Source: Brachypodium distachyon
Lineage: Eukaryota; Streptophyta; Magnoliopsida; Poales; Poaceae
Length of the DNA stretch: 64,000 nucleotides
NCBI RefSeq assembly: GCF_000005505.3
Contig: NC_016135.3
Coordinates: 14,912,613 to 14,976,612, forward strand
Reading direction: 5' to 3'
In this document: positions 46,371-62,039 of the stretch, one piece after another
Position numbering within the stretch: the stretch's first letter is position 1
Layout of the letters: the number at the start of each line of letters is the position of its first letter
Position numbers and translations under genes: made by a program
The notes under the pieces: generated by a model
Seen by the model: only the letters and a program-made list of their open reading frames with translations
What the model was told of the DNA's origin: nothing
Database searches by the model: none

Positions 46371-46786
46371 ATATAATAACTGTCTTTGGATGTAATAACT
46401 TTTGAGATTTGAACATTTTTTTCAACTATATCAACCATAGGGTAATTTATTGTAGGACACGACTATACAACAACGTGCCCACCTTAGCACTAGCACGCGG
46501 CGTGCTTTCCGCGCGCTTGATTTGGCAGCCGGACACGAGCGCCTCAGTTTTCGTTTTGCTCCCCACGTGATTTGGCAGCTGGATTGGGCTGGCCGGCCCA
46601 TCTTCTCATAGCCTTTTTTCCCTTAACAAGTCTAATCAACACATCGCAAAATATCTAATTAACCTGATTGACAACAGAACATACATGTATTGGCCCATGT
46701 TGCTAGACTTTTTTTTTTCTATAAAACAACAACTATTTTTAGACAGGACTATACCGCGGCCTGTTATATGCACATGCATATTTACC
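46371..46786. other. Intergenic, no gene recognised
   Basis: AT-rich sequence with poly-T; no feature supported. Confidence 0.45.
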
Positions 46787-46895
46787 GGCTTATCCACACA
46801 TGTTTGTTAGGTTGATCGTGCCTATTTATCAGATTAATTAGTGATACTTACCAGGTTAATTGGGCATACTTATCAGGTTAATTTTGTCTACTTGT
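46787..46895 (+). repeat. Short block of the 22-bp-type minisatellite
   Basis: Degenerate units of the TTACCAGGTTAATTGGGCAT type, separated from the main array by about 320 bp of GC-richer unique sequence. Confidence 0.6.
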
Positions 46896-47224
46896 CGCAG
46901 CGTCCTTACCGATGCATTTTTGCGCTCTCATGCGGTTGCATCCGGAAGCACAAGCGCGAGCTCGAGCAGCCACTTCAGACCTCCTCTTAGCCGGGCTTTT
47001 CATGTCCTGACCATTCTTTTTATTGGGACCTTTTTCTCTCGTAGTGGGTATTCTTAACGTCCTAGTCCGGGTTTTTTTCTAGTTGTGGACTTCTTTTCCT
47101 TGTTTGTGCGCCCGTGTTTAGCTCTCATACCCGCTGTCCACCGGTTTGCAGCAGATTTTGCCTAGTTTTCTTCGTATGTGGCTCATCAACTTCAGTAGCA
47201 GCCCGTCATAAAGAAGCCGTAAAA

Positions 47225-47635
47225 AGTATACTTGTCGATTTATCGACACCTACTTGTTTGTTTATCCACGCCTACTTACCGACTTATCCGTGCACACTTA
47301 CCAGATTAGCTGTGCATACTTATCAGGTTAAACTAGACATACTTACCAGATTAATTGTGCAAACTTATCATGCTAGCTAGACATACTTACTAACAGGTTA
47401 GCCGTGCATGTTTACCGACTTATCCATGCATGCTTACCAGGTTAGCTGGTCATTGTTACCAGGTTAGCCGTGCATTGTTACCAGGTTAGCTGGTCATTGT
47501 TACCAGGTTACACCAATTTAGCCGTGCATTGTTACCAGGTTAGCCGGTCATTGTTATCAGGTTAGCCGTGCATAATCACTAGGTTAACTGGTCACGCTTA
47601 TCACATTAGCTGGTCATAGTTACCAGCTTAACAAC
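47225..47635 (+). repeat. 22-bp minisatellite array
   Basis: Head-to-tail units of the form TTACCAGGTTAGC followed by TGGTCATTG or CGTGCATTG. Early units (47,225-47,420) are diverged; those from about 47,430 to 47,540 are nearly identical with 22-bp spacing. The two unit types tend to alternate, so the higher-order unit is about 44 bp. Confidence 0.85.
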
Positions 47636-47642
47636 ATACCAA

Positions 47643-48638
47643 TTGTTGTTAAATAGAAAACTAGTGATTGGGCTAAAAACGTGGCAACTAGGTTCAACAA
47701 ATACCCCAACACGCTCGAAAAACACAATCGTCGCTGCGCTACCTTCTCCTCCGTCGCAACCGCCACAACCTTCTCGGCCGCCGGCGCCCTTTTCCGCCCC
47801 CGGCCCATACAACTCCGCCGCCGCTGGCTATATAAGCTGGTGCCTCTACCTCTCTTTCACCTCCTTTACCCTTACCTTGGCCCTCTTTGTCTACCCGAGC
47901 CTTCAATTTGAGCCATTGCACCGTTCTTCCTCAAGCTTCGGCGAGAAGCTTCACCTTCCTGTCAATGGCGACTGCTCCACCGGAGCCGGAGTTCTTCAAT
48001 TCCTCGGGTGTATAGCATCACCTAGACCTACAGAAGCTACCCCGACCCTGTATTCCCAGTCCCGAGCTCCTAGGCGAGCTCGCGCCGTCGACACTACCGC
48101 CCGCCATCACTCCGCCGTCGCCAGCATCCTTAGTGCGTCGCTGCTCTCGAATCGAAGCACCAGAAGACTCCGCCCAGACCCCCTAATGCTTCTACGCCAC
48201 TCAATGGCTCTCTCCGGGCTCGCGCTGCCACGCGCCTATGCTCCGCTCCCGCTGCCGCGCACCTATGCTCCGCCCCCGACCCGTACGTGCAGTTCCGCCG
48301 CCACTGCGCGCCCCGCTCCGCCCCCTGCCCGCACAGCTCCGCCTCCCCCGCGCTCCCAGCTCCTCCCCCGGCCGGCGCCCTGCTCCAACCCCAGCCCGCG
48401 CCCTGCTCTACAGCCGCCGGGCACGCCCTTCCCCACCGCGCGTGCCCTGCTCCGGCCCGCTCCGCTCCGCCTCCGAACTGCTTCGCCCCGCCTGCGTGAC
48501 CGCCATGGATCGAAGGAGGTGAGAAAACGGGGGAGTCTTCAGGAAAGAAGAAGAGAGAGGGGGGAGAGAGGAGATTTGCATCGCACGGTCAGGAGGGCGC
48601 CGCACGCTATGACACGGGTGGGCACGTCTGGTAATTAG
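47643..48638 (+). CDS. 331-codon ORF, proline/arginine-rich, doubtful
   Basis: One long frame directly after the minisatellite. A TATA-like CTATATAAGCTGG lies inside it at about 47,827, and the DNA from there on looks like a CT-rich leader followed by a GC-rich stretch. No ATG is evident at its upstream end (it opens with TTG), and the first in-frame ATG is far downstream, at about 48,186. Composition (Pro, Arg, Ala, Ser) is that of a GC-rich low-complexity stretch, and I recognise no domain. It may be the promoter-leader region of a transposable element. Confidence 0.15.
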   Translation: MLLNRKLVIGLKTWQLGSTNTPTRSKNTIVAALPSPPSQPPQPSRPPAPFSAPGPYNSAAAGYISWCLYLSFTSFTLTLALFVYPSLQFEPLHRSSSSFGEKLHLPVNGDCSTGAGVLQFLGCIASPRPTEATPTLYSQSRAPRRARAVDTTARHHSAVASILSASLLSNRSTRRLRPDPLMLLRHSMALSGLALPRAYAPLPLPRTYAPPPTRTCSSAATARPAPPPARTAPPPPRSQLLPRPAPCSNPSPRPALQPPGTPFPTARALLRPAPLRLRTASPRLRDRHGSKEVRKRGSLQERRRERGERGDLHRTVRRAPHAMTRVGTSGN

Positions 48639-48639
48639 A

Positions 48640-49425
48640 ATGTCCGTTTATTGTATAGTTGAAGAAATAAAAAAAAACCGTTTTGCTAGGCAACACGCGG
48701 CTGGTTTTTAAGGAGCAGTCAACGCTGCAACCGTCCGATCTGCACGAGAAATAACAAGAGATCGGTCGATTCGAGGCTGGGGCATGTTCGAGCGATTTTT
48801 TTGCCAGTTGTTATATGTTGTGGTCTTTTGTTTCTGGATGGTCTTTTCTTCTGGATATTGGCCTGTTGTTTTTGGACCTGCGATTTTTTTCAGTTGAATT
48901 CTTTTTAGCTTGATGTAATGAGGGATGAGAAGTATTTTTACGATGTGTTTTCTTGTGGCTTTTTTTGGTTTCGGTCATCCAATAAATGCTTGAATCTTAT
49001 ATTTGTGCAACTCAACCATCACCAATTTGCAACTTATGAGGATAATTTATTTTTTGATTGTGAATCTATCTTCTCGTTGGTTTGTTTCTTATTTTTTCTT
49101 TAAAAACTCAATCAATGATATGTCGATGTATATTCTTGTTGTTTTTTTCTTATCTATCATCTCTTTCTTTCTTCCTTTGATTTTTTTCTTCATTAAATTC
49201 AATCATATGTATGCTTATGTTCCTATCATTTTTGTCCCAGACGGTTGCAAAAATTCCAAGCATAGTTGCACTTATACTTGTGTGTACATAACTCGATCAT
49301 CACTAACATGCAACTTTGTTAGAATACTTCTCCTCATGGACTACTTATCTATCTTCACCTTTTTTGGATTTTCTAAGTATATGTTTGCCTAAGAAATAGT
49401 TAGGGATGAGTTGATTTGATTTTTT
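48640..49425. other. AT-rich spacer before the palindromic array
   Basis: Very T-rich on the plus strand with a hydrophobic 129-codon frame (49,003-49,392) that is explained by composition. No gene supported. Confidence 0.4.
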
Positions 49426-49429
49426 TTAT

Positions 49430-50635
49430 ACCAGTTGCACAAGCCCCTGCTCATGTGTAATTTTTAGGTCAGCTGCACATCATCTCTTTTTATGTGCAAT
49501 TTAGTTTTTAGGGGGTTAGTTGCACGTCATCTCTCTCTTTATGTGCAACTTAATTTTTAGGGGGTCAGTTGCACATTAAACCGTGATCTCAATTCTACAA
49601 ATGATTTTTTAGTTATTTGCACATCATCTCTCTTAATGTGCAATTTTTTTTTATACAATGAGTTGCACATTAAAATTCTTGATCTGCAATTGAGTTTTCT
49701 GAGTTAGTTACACATAATCTCTCTTGATGTACATTTTTTTTGGGGGGGGGGGGGGGAAGTTGCACATTAGAACTTTTTACGTGCAATTGAGTTTTTTTTT
49801 AGTTGCACTTCATATTCTTTTGATGTGCAAATTTTTCATGGAATTGCTATTCAACACTCGCCTGAGAAATAAGTTTGCAGCGGTCGAGTTTTTCTGAACG
49901 GTAGATCCCAGGATATGCTTTGTAACTTTTGCGAGAGTTTTACGTCAACACTCTTGATGTGCAATTGAGTTTTTATTTGAAGGAATGGTGAGTTGCACAT
50001 TAAGACCTTTGATGTGCAACTGAGTTTTTAGGTGAGTTTCATATCAACTCGATCTATTGATGTGCAATTGAGTTTTTTTTGGAGGGTGACTTGCACATTA
50101 AGACCTATAATGTGCAATTGAATTTTCGGTGAGATGCACATCATCTCCCTTGATCTGCAATTTAATTTTTATGGTAAATTGCACATTAAGAAATTTGATG
50201 TGCAATTGAGTTTTTTCAGTGAGTTGCACATTAAGATATTTCATGTGCAATTGATTTTTTGGTGAGTTGCACACTAAGATATTTGATGTGCAATTGATTT
50301 TTTGGTGAGTTGCACACCATATCTCTTTATGTGCAATTTAGTTTTCTTAGGGTGAGTTGCACCATTAAGGAACTTATGTCTAATTTTGTTTTTTCTGTGA
50401 GTTGCCCATCATCTTTCTTGATGTGCAATTTTAGTTTTTTTAGGACCAATTTCACATTAAGACATTTGTTGTGCAATTGAGTCTTCAGGATTTAGGGTTC
50501 CACATTGTCTCTATTGATGTGCAATATAGGTTTTTAGTTTGAGTTGTACACTAGGACTCTTAATGTGCAATTACTTATTTTTAGGATGAGTGGCACATTA
50601 AGACTTTTTATGTGCAATTGAGGGTTTTTTCGGGG
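49430..50635 (+). repeat. Array of TTGCACAT...ATGTGCAA palindromic units
   Basis: About 1.2 kb of loosely tandem units, each with AGTTGCACATTAAGA or AGTTGCACATCATCTCTCTT, then TTGATGTGCAATTGAGTTTT. TTGCACAT and ATGTGCAA are inverse complements 10-20 bases apart, so each unit can fold into a hairpin. Spacing is about 40-55 bp and irregular. A run of about 16 G lies near 49,742. No frame runs through it. Confidence 0.85.
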
Positions 50636-51540
50636 TTTGAGATTTAACAGATTTTTTACTTGTCATACACGTACACTAGCCTAGACACTAATTTCAAGAT
50701 GACTTTTTTTTTCTTTTTCTTTTGTGGGTTTGTTCCTGTGAGGAAGTGGGCTTTGTTGTTGCGAGCTTCTTGTCTGGCCCATGCGTGGGCTTCCGCCACC
50801 GATGTGTGGGCTATGTTTTTCTACACAGAAATTACAGGAGGTGGAGAAGAGAGACAAGAGAAGTGAAGAGTCTCGTTAATTCCTACGGTGTATGTCTCCT
50901 GCGATTCGCCCAGCGGCGTGGTCGCCTATGTGTCCTACGGTGCCGTTTTCCCTTCTCAGTCCGTTCTTAAAAATAAGGCGTATTTTGTTTTATTTGACTG
51001 AGCATTTGACCAATAATTAGTCTATTAATATAAATATTTTTTTCTTATGCTTGGGTTTATGTGGTTATTGTGTTTCCGCTCTTGTGGCTTTAGGAGCCAG
51101 CCCACTACTGCTTTTGTGCCCTCCTGTATTTGATTGGGGAAGTCCTGGGTAGAGAGAAAAAATAGATAGGTCAAAAAATAAAAAACAGAATGCATACCAG
51201 AAAGAAGAAAAACAGTACATGCCAAAAAGCATAAGAGAAAGGAAAGGCCGAAAACACTGAAAGAAAGCACATGCGACAGAAGCCAAAGAAAACAAAGCCC
51301 AACGGAAACTCCCAAAAAACAAATCTTCTTCAATTAGCACGGTGTCATGATCTGACCGTTGGATTCAGAACCGGTGGTCCAGATATGTCGACTGATATTT
51401 AAAGAGTTCCCCTTAAATAAGGGGCCACCGCTGAACAGACACACCAAAAAAATGTCCAAATCTCAATTATTACGTCCAAAAATACAATAAATTATCACTC
51501 TTCTAGGCCATTGTTGGCCATCATCCAAACCGGTTGAACT
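50636..51540. other. Repeat-like intergenic sequence
   Basis: CT/GT-rich to about 50,970, including AAATAAGGCGTATTTTG, which resembles the MITE at 52.75 kb. The remainder is AT-rich; no gene recognised. Confidence 0.4.
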
Positions 51541-52041
51541 TCCGTGCGACTGTTCTCCATCGATTTTCTCGACCGTCCCAAACTTCAAAAAATCCCGAAG
51601 ATCATACTCCTCTACCATATAGTTTCTCTAAGGTATGTCCCATTACTTTTATCGGAGGTCGTCGCAAGCACGAGGAGAACAGAAAAGAAATTTGCTCAAG
51701 CCTACCTTACGCGGCGTCAAATTTGTTCAATCCCTCGCCACATACGCAGAGTAGTTCTCTGCTGACTGCATCAGTGACCTCAACAAGGTGTGGCCTGCTC
51801 CTGCCAATCTGCTCCATCACTCGCTCTGTTTCTCTCGACTGACTTTGCAAGCAAACCTCAACAACCATGGCACAGGTTCATTGAACCTGCCTCCAGTTAT
51901 TACGAGTTTTTGACTTCAAACTTTTTCTCCCAAGTACGACGGGGACAGCCACGGCTCGTCGACATAAAGGGTGGGTGTGCCAACTGCAAGAGGCCCAAGG
52001 AAGAGGAAGAGAGGAAGGAAGCAAAGAACAGGGAAAGGAAG

Positions 52042-54795
<2,754 letters not shown>

Positions 54796-57700
54796 ATGGA
54801 CCTTCCGGAATGAGTTTGCCCTGCTCATCAGAGCATCTATCTTATGTATCAGTAGTGTTAAAGGAATAAATTTATTGATTTGAATGGTCATGTGTAAAAA
54901 AAGAAACCGAAAAGGGACTTAAGAAGTTATTCATTTATTGCTAAGTAGCTTTGTTTTGGTGCAACTCGTGTAATCCTAATAAAATCGCAGGAGGCTAGCA
55001 TGTTTCTCCTTTCGCTCACACATGTGTTGGAGATACATTAGTTGTGGATGTAGCATGTCGACTGTTGTTGTAGAAGATCAATATGTTCGTGAACGGGGTT
55101 ATATTAGTTAGGCTAGCCAATAGCCGTAGCATGTTTGCTGTTTTGCAATATATGTACCTACATTGTTCTAATGTCAGCTAACAATAAAGGGGCATATTCT
55201 ACATGGAGTTAAGAATACAGTTGCAGATCACACCGGAAGAGCATATGAAGGCAAGAACAGTTATCCACTCATCATTCTTATGCTTTTATCAAACAAAATA
55301 AAACTGCATATCCCATTGGTGTGTTTTGTGAATATAACCCAAGTCCCAATTTTCAGTCCTTCGGGAAATGATTCATCAAGGTTCCAAATTAGAATTGCTT
55401 TCTGGACAAGTAAGCCCTATCAGAATTGCTTTTCCAGACAGGAAACACACAGGTGTTTAGTGAAGATGGTGTCGTGTTCTTTATCTCTTCTGGTTGAACT
55501 ATTTTTCCATATGATTTTTGTCATTCTCCCTTCCATTTTTATTTGGTTTCAAGTTTGGAACATCTCGTTCTTATGTTTGATAGTGACAGATTATCAATTG
55601 TACAACAGTTTCAGCTACACGCCTAAAAACAACAAAGAGATTTTGTATAAAACTGTTAGGTTACCTTGTGAATCCAGCATACTCAGTAGAAATCTGATTT
55701 CCTGCACCTACCCCACTTGGTGCAACAGAAGACTCTGCTTGGAGTTTTTTAGTTTGGAGTACACTAGATCTTTAGAAGTTAATCCCTGTAACTCCTAAAG
55801 TTGTTAGATCAGCATTTCACTGGTCAGTGAAAGGTAAGATCTTCAGTTTTGTTTTAACTTCTTGGTTCTGGTAATCTTTGCTTACATAGAAGTGGAAAAA
55901 GAAAAGATATCTACTAGATCCTCTAGCTAATCATAAAAGTAATTGCTCAAGCATGATTTGTATTGATAATCCCTGATATTACTGGAGAAAGCCATATCTG
56001 TGGTTACTGAAACTTGTCACGAGTAAATGTCAGTCTTGCAGATTATGGGAATCTTATGCTTAGCTTTAATTGTGGATAACGCCACCTACAGAATAGTGAA
56101 AAGCTGCATCATTAGTACATATATAAAAATGAAAGCTATGTAATGGCCAACGTTTGTGGTGCCTTTAGCATCACGAACATGTTAGAAATCTTGCTTTGGA
56201 ACTTTGTCTGTTGTTTTCCTTATTTTTTATATAGTTTAATCGGCATGTAGCTGTCACATTCATGTTTTGGACAAAGTATCATCTTCAAGAAGAGTTTTCA
56301 ACATCCTTTCGTATCAAAGTGAGGTTCAGATGCACTATCTTCTTGATTGTTTGTTTATTCTTGGACAAATCTTAATTATTCTCTGTAGATGCCTGCTGTT
56401 TTAGTGCAAACTTATGGATTTATCATCGAGGAGTAACCTATGTGCCTGACAGTTAGCATGGATTGTTGGATAATACAAAATTTGGCTGTACCTTTTACTT
56501 TATTCTTCATTTAAGCACATTTATCAAAAACCGCAAACCAGAACTCCTCTGTTTACTCGCAGAAAGAAGGATGTAAGTAATGTTGTTACTTGGAAGACAA
56601 AAGAAAATCTAACCTGCAGACTCTGCCAGTTTTTGCTGAAAGGCAGTCAAAATTCATTTGATTCTTGATTTAGGGAGGCAACTGCAAGAGCTAAAACTCC
56701 TATGGAGTTAGCGGTAGTAGTTCCAGAATGATATTGGTAATGCTGAGTGGACTTTCTCGCGATGAAAACTGAAAAAGTTATAGTAACTCTTCACTTCTTT
56801 TTAATTTAAATATGTAACAATTAATAAATAATAAAACCAAGGAACATATGTGCACACAAAAAAAAGTTGTGAACTTGTGAAGCAGAGATATTGTACAAGG
56901 TTACATTATCTCAATGAGGCACAATGGAGAAACTTCACCAGAACTTTCTGTGTCCTGTTATTGCATCATGTGGTGAACCTGGTGGCACCTTTCTTCCTCA
57001 GTACTTCAGTAAATAGGAAGTGATTTGTTGGTGCTTCTTTTTACCTGATATCGAGTAACATTGCCACATAGGTTTACGCCTCTTGTGGATGGTCTAACCC
57101 AAAGAACATTTGCTAGACTCCAAAAAGTGAGAAACAAGCTTTGCATTTGTTCTTTTGTCGTGGAGTAATTATTCTCTGTGTTTCTTTTATGGTGCTACTT
57201 ACAATTTTCTCTGGTCTATCTCTGTGGGACATACTTAAAGAGTTATTCTGGAGAATGGACAGAGTCACCCTTGTACCTTGTGTATTATCTGTTTACTGAT
57301 TTGAGTATTCTATAATGTACTTCCAGTCATCGAAAATATCATAACTGTGGGATTCATGCCTCGTACAATGTTGCTGCTTCATCTCTTATATGTAAGTGAT
57401 GCATATCTATTTAATTTTATGGAACTAATTACTTAACTGTTTCTGAAAGAAAAAAAGTCTCACGTTGTTGCAGTTTGTCTTAAAATTTACTCGAAGGTTT
57501 ACATGGGATCTACCTCTTTTGGTCAACAAATACTGATACTTAACATTCAAAAACAAAAAAGTGACAATCACAACAGGAGTGATGATTAAGGAGGATAACT
57601 GCATCTTGGAGAACCGAGCCTGGCTCAGTTGGCTAGTGGCTCACGCGCAGCTGAGTCTTGCCTCTGTTGCTGGTTATATTCAGGTGGGAGTTATTTCATG

Positions 57701-58800
57701 CTAGTTAGTTCAGTTTTAGTTTCTTACTTTGCTTTGTAGTCCTTTCTAGAGCTGGTTAGATTGTTAATCTTTCTTTTCAGTTTTTCGGTTCTTTGTTTTG
57801 GGTTTGTTTGTATCTTTGTTTCATTTCGACGTGCTTCTTCTTAATTCAAAAGGACACACACAAATTTGTGTTCGAGAAATAAATATATTCAGGTGTTGAG
57901 TTATCCTCCCTGTAGACAGAAATAAGAGTATATTTTTTAAATGCTCAAATGCATGCCTAGGTTCTTAAGTAAGTTGATTTCATTGGACTTCCTTGGATTT
58001 GATGAATGATTGAGACGGCAATATATATTGCACTGCTGTGCCTCTGTACTCTGATTGATACCTTGACTTCGACAATACTTGGGGACAACTGGTCTGGAAT
58101 CTGGATCTACAGACATTTTAAAGGGTTCATTAAAGGGGTGGTCCTGGTGAACTGCCATCATGATTGGCCCATATTGACCTAGTCATCATAACAATTAAGA
58201 TTTTGCTTCAGCTGTGCATGCACAAATATTTTATTGTGCCTACTGCAAGCTTCCTGTTTTATTCTTTTAGTATTCGCCAAATCCAGAGCGCAGACATGAC
58301 ATGTTGTAGATCAACTAAGTGAACTGAGGCTTCAACTGAAAACAATTGTACAACAACTAGCCAACTGTGATTCTCTAACTAAGCAGGTGATTTCTTTATT
58401 GGACATTATTTTTAATTCTTCCAAGTAAATTTGCAGATAAGGACGGGTGTGCAATAGCGGTACCCGACTCTTTAAGTTGAGATTTGTATAAAAAAGTGGA
58501 ATCATGGAAACGAAGTCTACAAACAAAATAGTTTTTGTGACACTAGAACTGTAAAACATTTAGTGATGGCTTATTACAGGATTGTGGAATATATCGTGTG
58601 CCATTCCTATTTTATGATTCTTTAGTTAGATGACGGCATAGTGAAAGATGAGCATACAAGAAAGGAAATGATAGAATACTAGAGTTTGAAATGTCAGTCT
58701 GACTTTTCAACAAAGAACAAACTCTTAATAGTGTAAAGTGCAAATACCTTTACATGAGACATATTCCTCACTTGATTATCTAGGATGGGCCAGTATGAGC
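54796..58800. other. 4 kb intergenic region
   Basis: AT-rich between OPR and the MADS gene. Frames such as 55,280-55,798 are AT-rich and match nothing known. The first 300 bp are probably the OPR 3' UTR. Only the SINE-like segment near 57.6 kb stands out. Confidence 0.45.
57610..57855 (+). mobile_element. Possible SINE with an RNA polymerase III A box
   Basis: TGGCTCAGTTGG at about 57,630 matches the A-box consensus TRGCNNAGYNGG throughout. It is followed by a diverged middle without a clear B box, and then a T-rich tail region (GTTTTGGGTTTGTTTGTATC). No target duplication was found. It could also be a chance match. Confidence 0.3.
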
Positions 58801-59111
58801 AACATGGATTTTATCTATTAAAAAGAATATATATGCTTTGAACAAGTTAATCTGTGCCCTTATACAAGGGAGTTATTTAAGCTACTTTGTGAATTGCAAC
58901 GATGCTATTTGCAATCTGCAAGAGCTGGCCTACCAATTATTCCTTGTCCTCAGGAACCACAATAAAATGCTCACCTCCTTGACAGGTCCAAGTCACCATT
59001 TGCCTGAAGTTCTAGAGGAAGATCCAGGATTTAGTTGCAACAACCTCAGAAGCTAGTCAAAACTAGTGGGAGGTTGTGTGCACAAACAAGAAGAAAGTCT
59101 GAAGAATAGTA

Positions 59112-61620
59112 ATGGCTCGTGGTAAGGTTCAGATGAGAAGGATAGAAAACCCGGTGCACAGGCAGGTCACCTTCTGCAAGCGACGGATGGGCCTGCTCAA
59201 GAAGGCCAAGGAGTTATCTGTTTTGTGTGAAGCTGATATCGGTGTCATAGTAATCTCTCCTCATGGCAAGATTTACGAGTTGGCCACCAACGGGTCTGTA
59301 TCCCCCTCTTGTTAAGCGATCCAAGGCTAACCGTAGATAATACATTTGTTTTGATTTGTTTTTTCCAAGAAAACTGTTTTAATTTGTTCATATGTTTTAT
59401 GGCTGAGATATATTAGGAACATGGGAAGCTTAATTGAGAGGTACAAGGGTAGCAACACAGAAGCACAAGCTGAAAGTAGCAACCAGAACAAACCTCAGGT
59501 CAGCATCAGAGATCGCACGATATATCTCATAATATCAAATAGCATCGCAAAGCTATGCATTGAAAAGAGAAGATTCTGGATGTAATTTTGTATTGGTTCA
59601 GTGCACTACTTGTGGGTTTGTTGATCAGTGACTCACGAAATTTCACAATACGTGACAGAGTGCTAATATGCAAAGGTACTTCTAGAAAATTAAGTGCTGG
59701 CATTATCTTCTTATTGCAGGTAATACAACAAGAGGTACTGCTCTTGAGGCAAGAAATTGACTTACTTCAGAAGGGCTTAAGGTAATCAGCTGCATTGCAT
59801 CTATACAATGAAACAAATTCATGTCTTCTATCTGAGCAATCAGTGTAACTATTTTTAACTTAAGCATAGAAAGTGTGTAGTCAAATATATGTCGTCCTAG
59901 AAAGTGTGTAGTCAAATATTTGTAACTCTGATTACTAATATCCTAAAAATGATCACATTGCAAGGTGAAAATAATATCATTAGATTTGTCATGAACAATC
60001 TTTTCATGATATAATTTTTCCATATTTTTCTACAAACATTATACATATAGAAAACAAACATTCAACGGCATATATGTTGGAGATAGCATCAATGTCCAAA
60101 ACGACATGTATTTACAAACAGCGGGAGTACTAGAATAACAACTTAACTACCCCGTGCAATACTAATTCAGAAGAGTCCACTAAAAATATCACCCTCTGTG
60201 AGACTGTGACACACTGATCCATTAAAGTTAGTGCCTTCCAATTTTTAGTTTCTGAAAGGGTGTTAATAGAAATAACTAAAATGGAAGGAAATTAATATAG
60301 GCTGATCCATATTAAACTGGCAAGAATCCAGTATAAAGGTTTCAAAAGATTATGAAAGTGTGGCATAGAAGTATAATATCGAGCAGAGGACTGACTGGTA
60401 AAGGTAAGCACATACAGGTACATGTATGGAGAGAAAGATATAAACCACATGAATCTTGATGAGCTGCAAGCCCTGGAGAGTAATCTTGAAATCTGGGTAC
60501 ACAACGTTCGCTCTACAAAGGTAAGATTTATGTCCTCTGCACAAATCAAAAATCTTTTTACAAATTAATACTTCTAAATATACTGTTCTTTTCTGCTGAG
60601 TAGATGCAGATCATATCTAGGGAGATTGAGATGCTCAAGAACAAGGTTAGCTTCAATCTTTTCATTTTATTCCTCTAGTGAACTTTTTGAACATACATGT
60701 AGAAAGATGAATACAGGAATTACTTGTCTTTGTTCGCAGGAGGGTATACTGAAGGCTGCCAATGACATGCTTCAAGAAAGGGTACTTCAATCCCCTAGCC
60801 CAGATCCATTTTAAAGAAACTGTACTGTTTGAGAGGATAACGTTACGTTTTGATTTGGAGTAAGTTGAAAATTAATGTTAGCATTTAGGAACTGACCAGA
60901 GCAGTACAAAGCCTTCATCTTTTTATCTTGCAACTATAAACCTACACATCTGCTTGTAAAACATAGTCAGACCACCAACCGATGATGTTCTTATGCTTGG
61001 CAACTGATGCAAGAGATGTGCACAAAAGGAATTGCCAATTGGAAAATAAATCATAGTTAGTGGGATAAGTCAGTGGATCGGCAACTTTTTTTCTTTTCTT
61101 TTAGAACAAGGCTTTCACTTGGGGACCTTTTACAGTTGGACCCCATCACCCAGATGCCCATTTTTCACCTCTAAATGTGGCAGATGACAAACAAACCTGG
61201 GTGCGAGGTTTGCCCCAAGAAACCAAGCTAGTATGTCACAACCCTGATCAGAAACTTGCGGGTATTCTAGTTGGTGGTCACGCTTGTAGGCAGCTAGGGG
61301 GTGAAAAAATAACTCGAAACTCATGAGTATGATGAGTCGAGTTGAGCCGGCTTGATACCCACGCCAAGGCAGCCCCAGGTACCGCTATAGGGACATACAT
61401 ACATTGAGATAGGGAGGAAGATATCGTCTCATCTTCTGAGCTCACTCTTAACCCAACATAGTAGCATGTTTATTTTTATAAAGATCAACATCTTTCTTAG
61501 TGTCTTGATTTTTTTTGTCTGCAGATAATTGAGCAGAGCGGGATTCTGGGTACCAGCAGCGACACGCTGATTCCGCAATTCCCCTTCCACAGAAACATGG
61601 AGAGTGACTACTACTTCTAG
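59112..61620 (+). CDS. MIKC-type MADS-box transcription factor, AGL12 clade
   Basis: Nuclear DNA-binding factor. Exons 59112-59293, 59417-59498, 59720-59781, 60418-60520, 60604-60645, 60740-60781 and 61525-61620 give 202 residues with the seven-exon MIKC layout, including two 42-bp K-domain exons. The MADS domain is residues 1-60 ([20 protein letters not shown], then FCKRR and [20 protein letters not shown]). The K region follows with [57 protein letters not shown] and [14 protein letters not shown]. These match Arabidopsis AGL12/XAANTAL1 and rice OsMADS26/OsMADS33; [11 protein letters not shown] and EIDLLQ(K)GLR lean toward OsMADS33. The C-terminal domain is short. AGL12 members act in root growth and stress responses. 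The large second to third and last introns are AT-rich. Confidence 0.93.
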
Positions 61621-62039
61621 CCTAAACAGCCGACCTATCAAGTTATGTCGTTATCTTCTGATTTGAGTCCAACAAGGCTACCTTGCGTCAGTCACTTCAT
61701 GTCGTACAAAGGAAAAAAGGAAAATCAGCATCTGTATCTGTACATGCTTTTACATATGTAAATTCACCATCTTCCAGATTTGGCAGTCAGTACACTACAA
61801 TATCTGGTTCATTTGGCATAACACTCTGGATGTCGTGTTAATCAGAGAACTGTCAAAATCGCGGAGTTTTCTGACTCAACTTCAACATATATTGCTACGC
61901 CAAAAAATCCACAGAGGAATATCTGAAATCGCTTACGATACAATTTGCAGCCCAAAGTGTTAATAAAAGATAAGGAACACAGAGGTACGTATTTAGCAGA
62001 TGCCATGTTCACCGTGGTCGCTGGAAGATAGCTAAGCTG
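61621..62039. other. Convergent spacer between the MADS and RABD1 genes
   Basis: About 420 bp separates the two stop codons, so the 3' UTRs of these convergent genes probably approach or overlap. Confidence 0.5.

Noticed and set aside
49430..50635. CRISPR-like array
   Set aside because: Units are irregular, diverged and palindromic throughout, the spacers are not unique, and the DNA is plant nuclear.
55280..55798. 172-codon plus-strand frame between OPR and the MADS gene
   Set aside because: AT-rich hydrophobic composition, no domain, no start context; likely chance.
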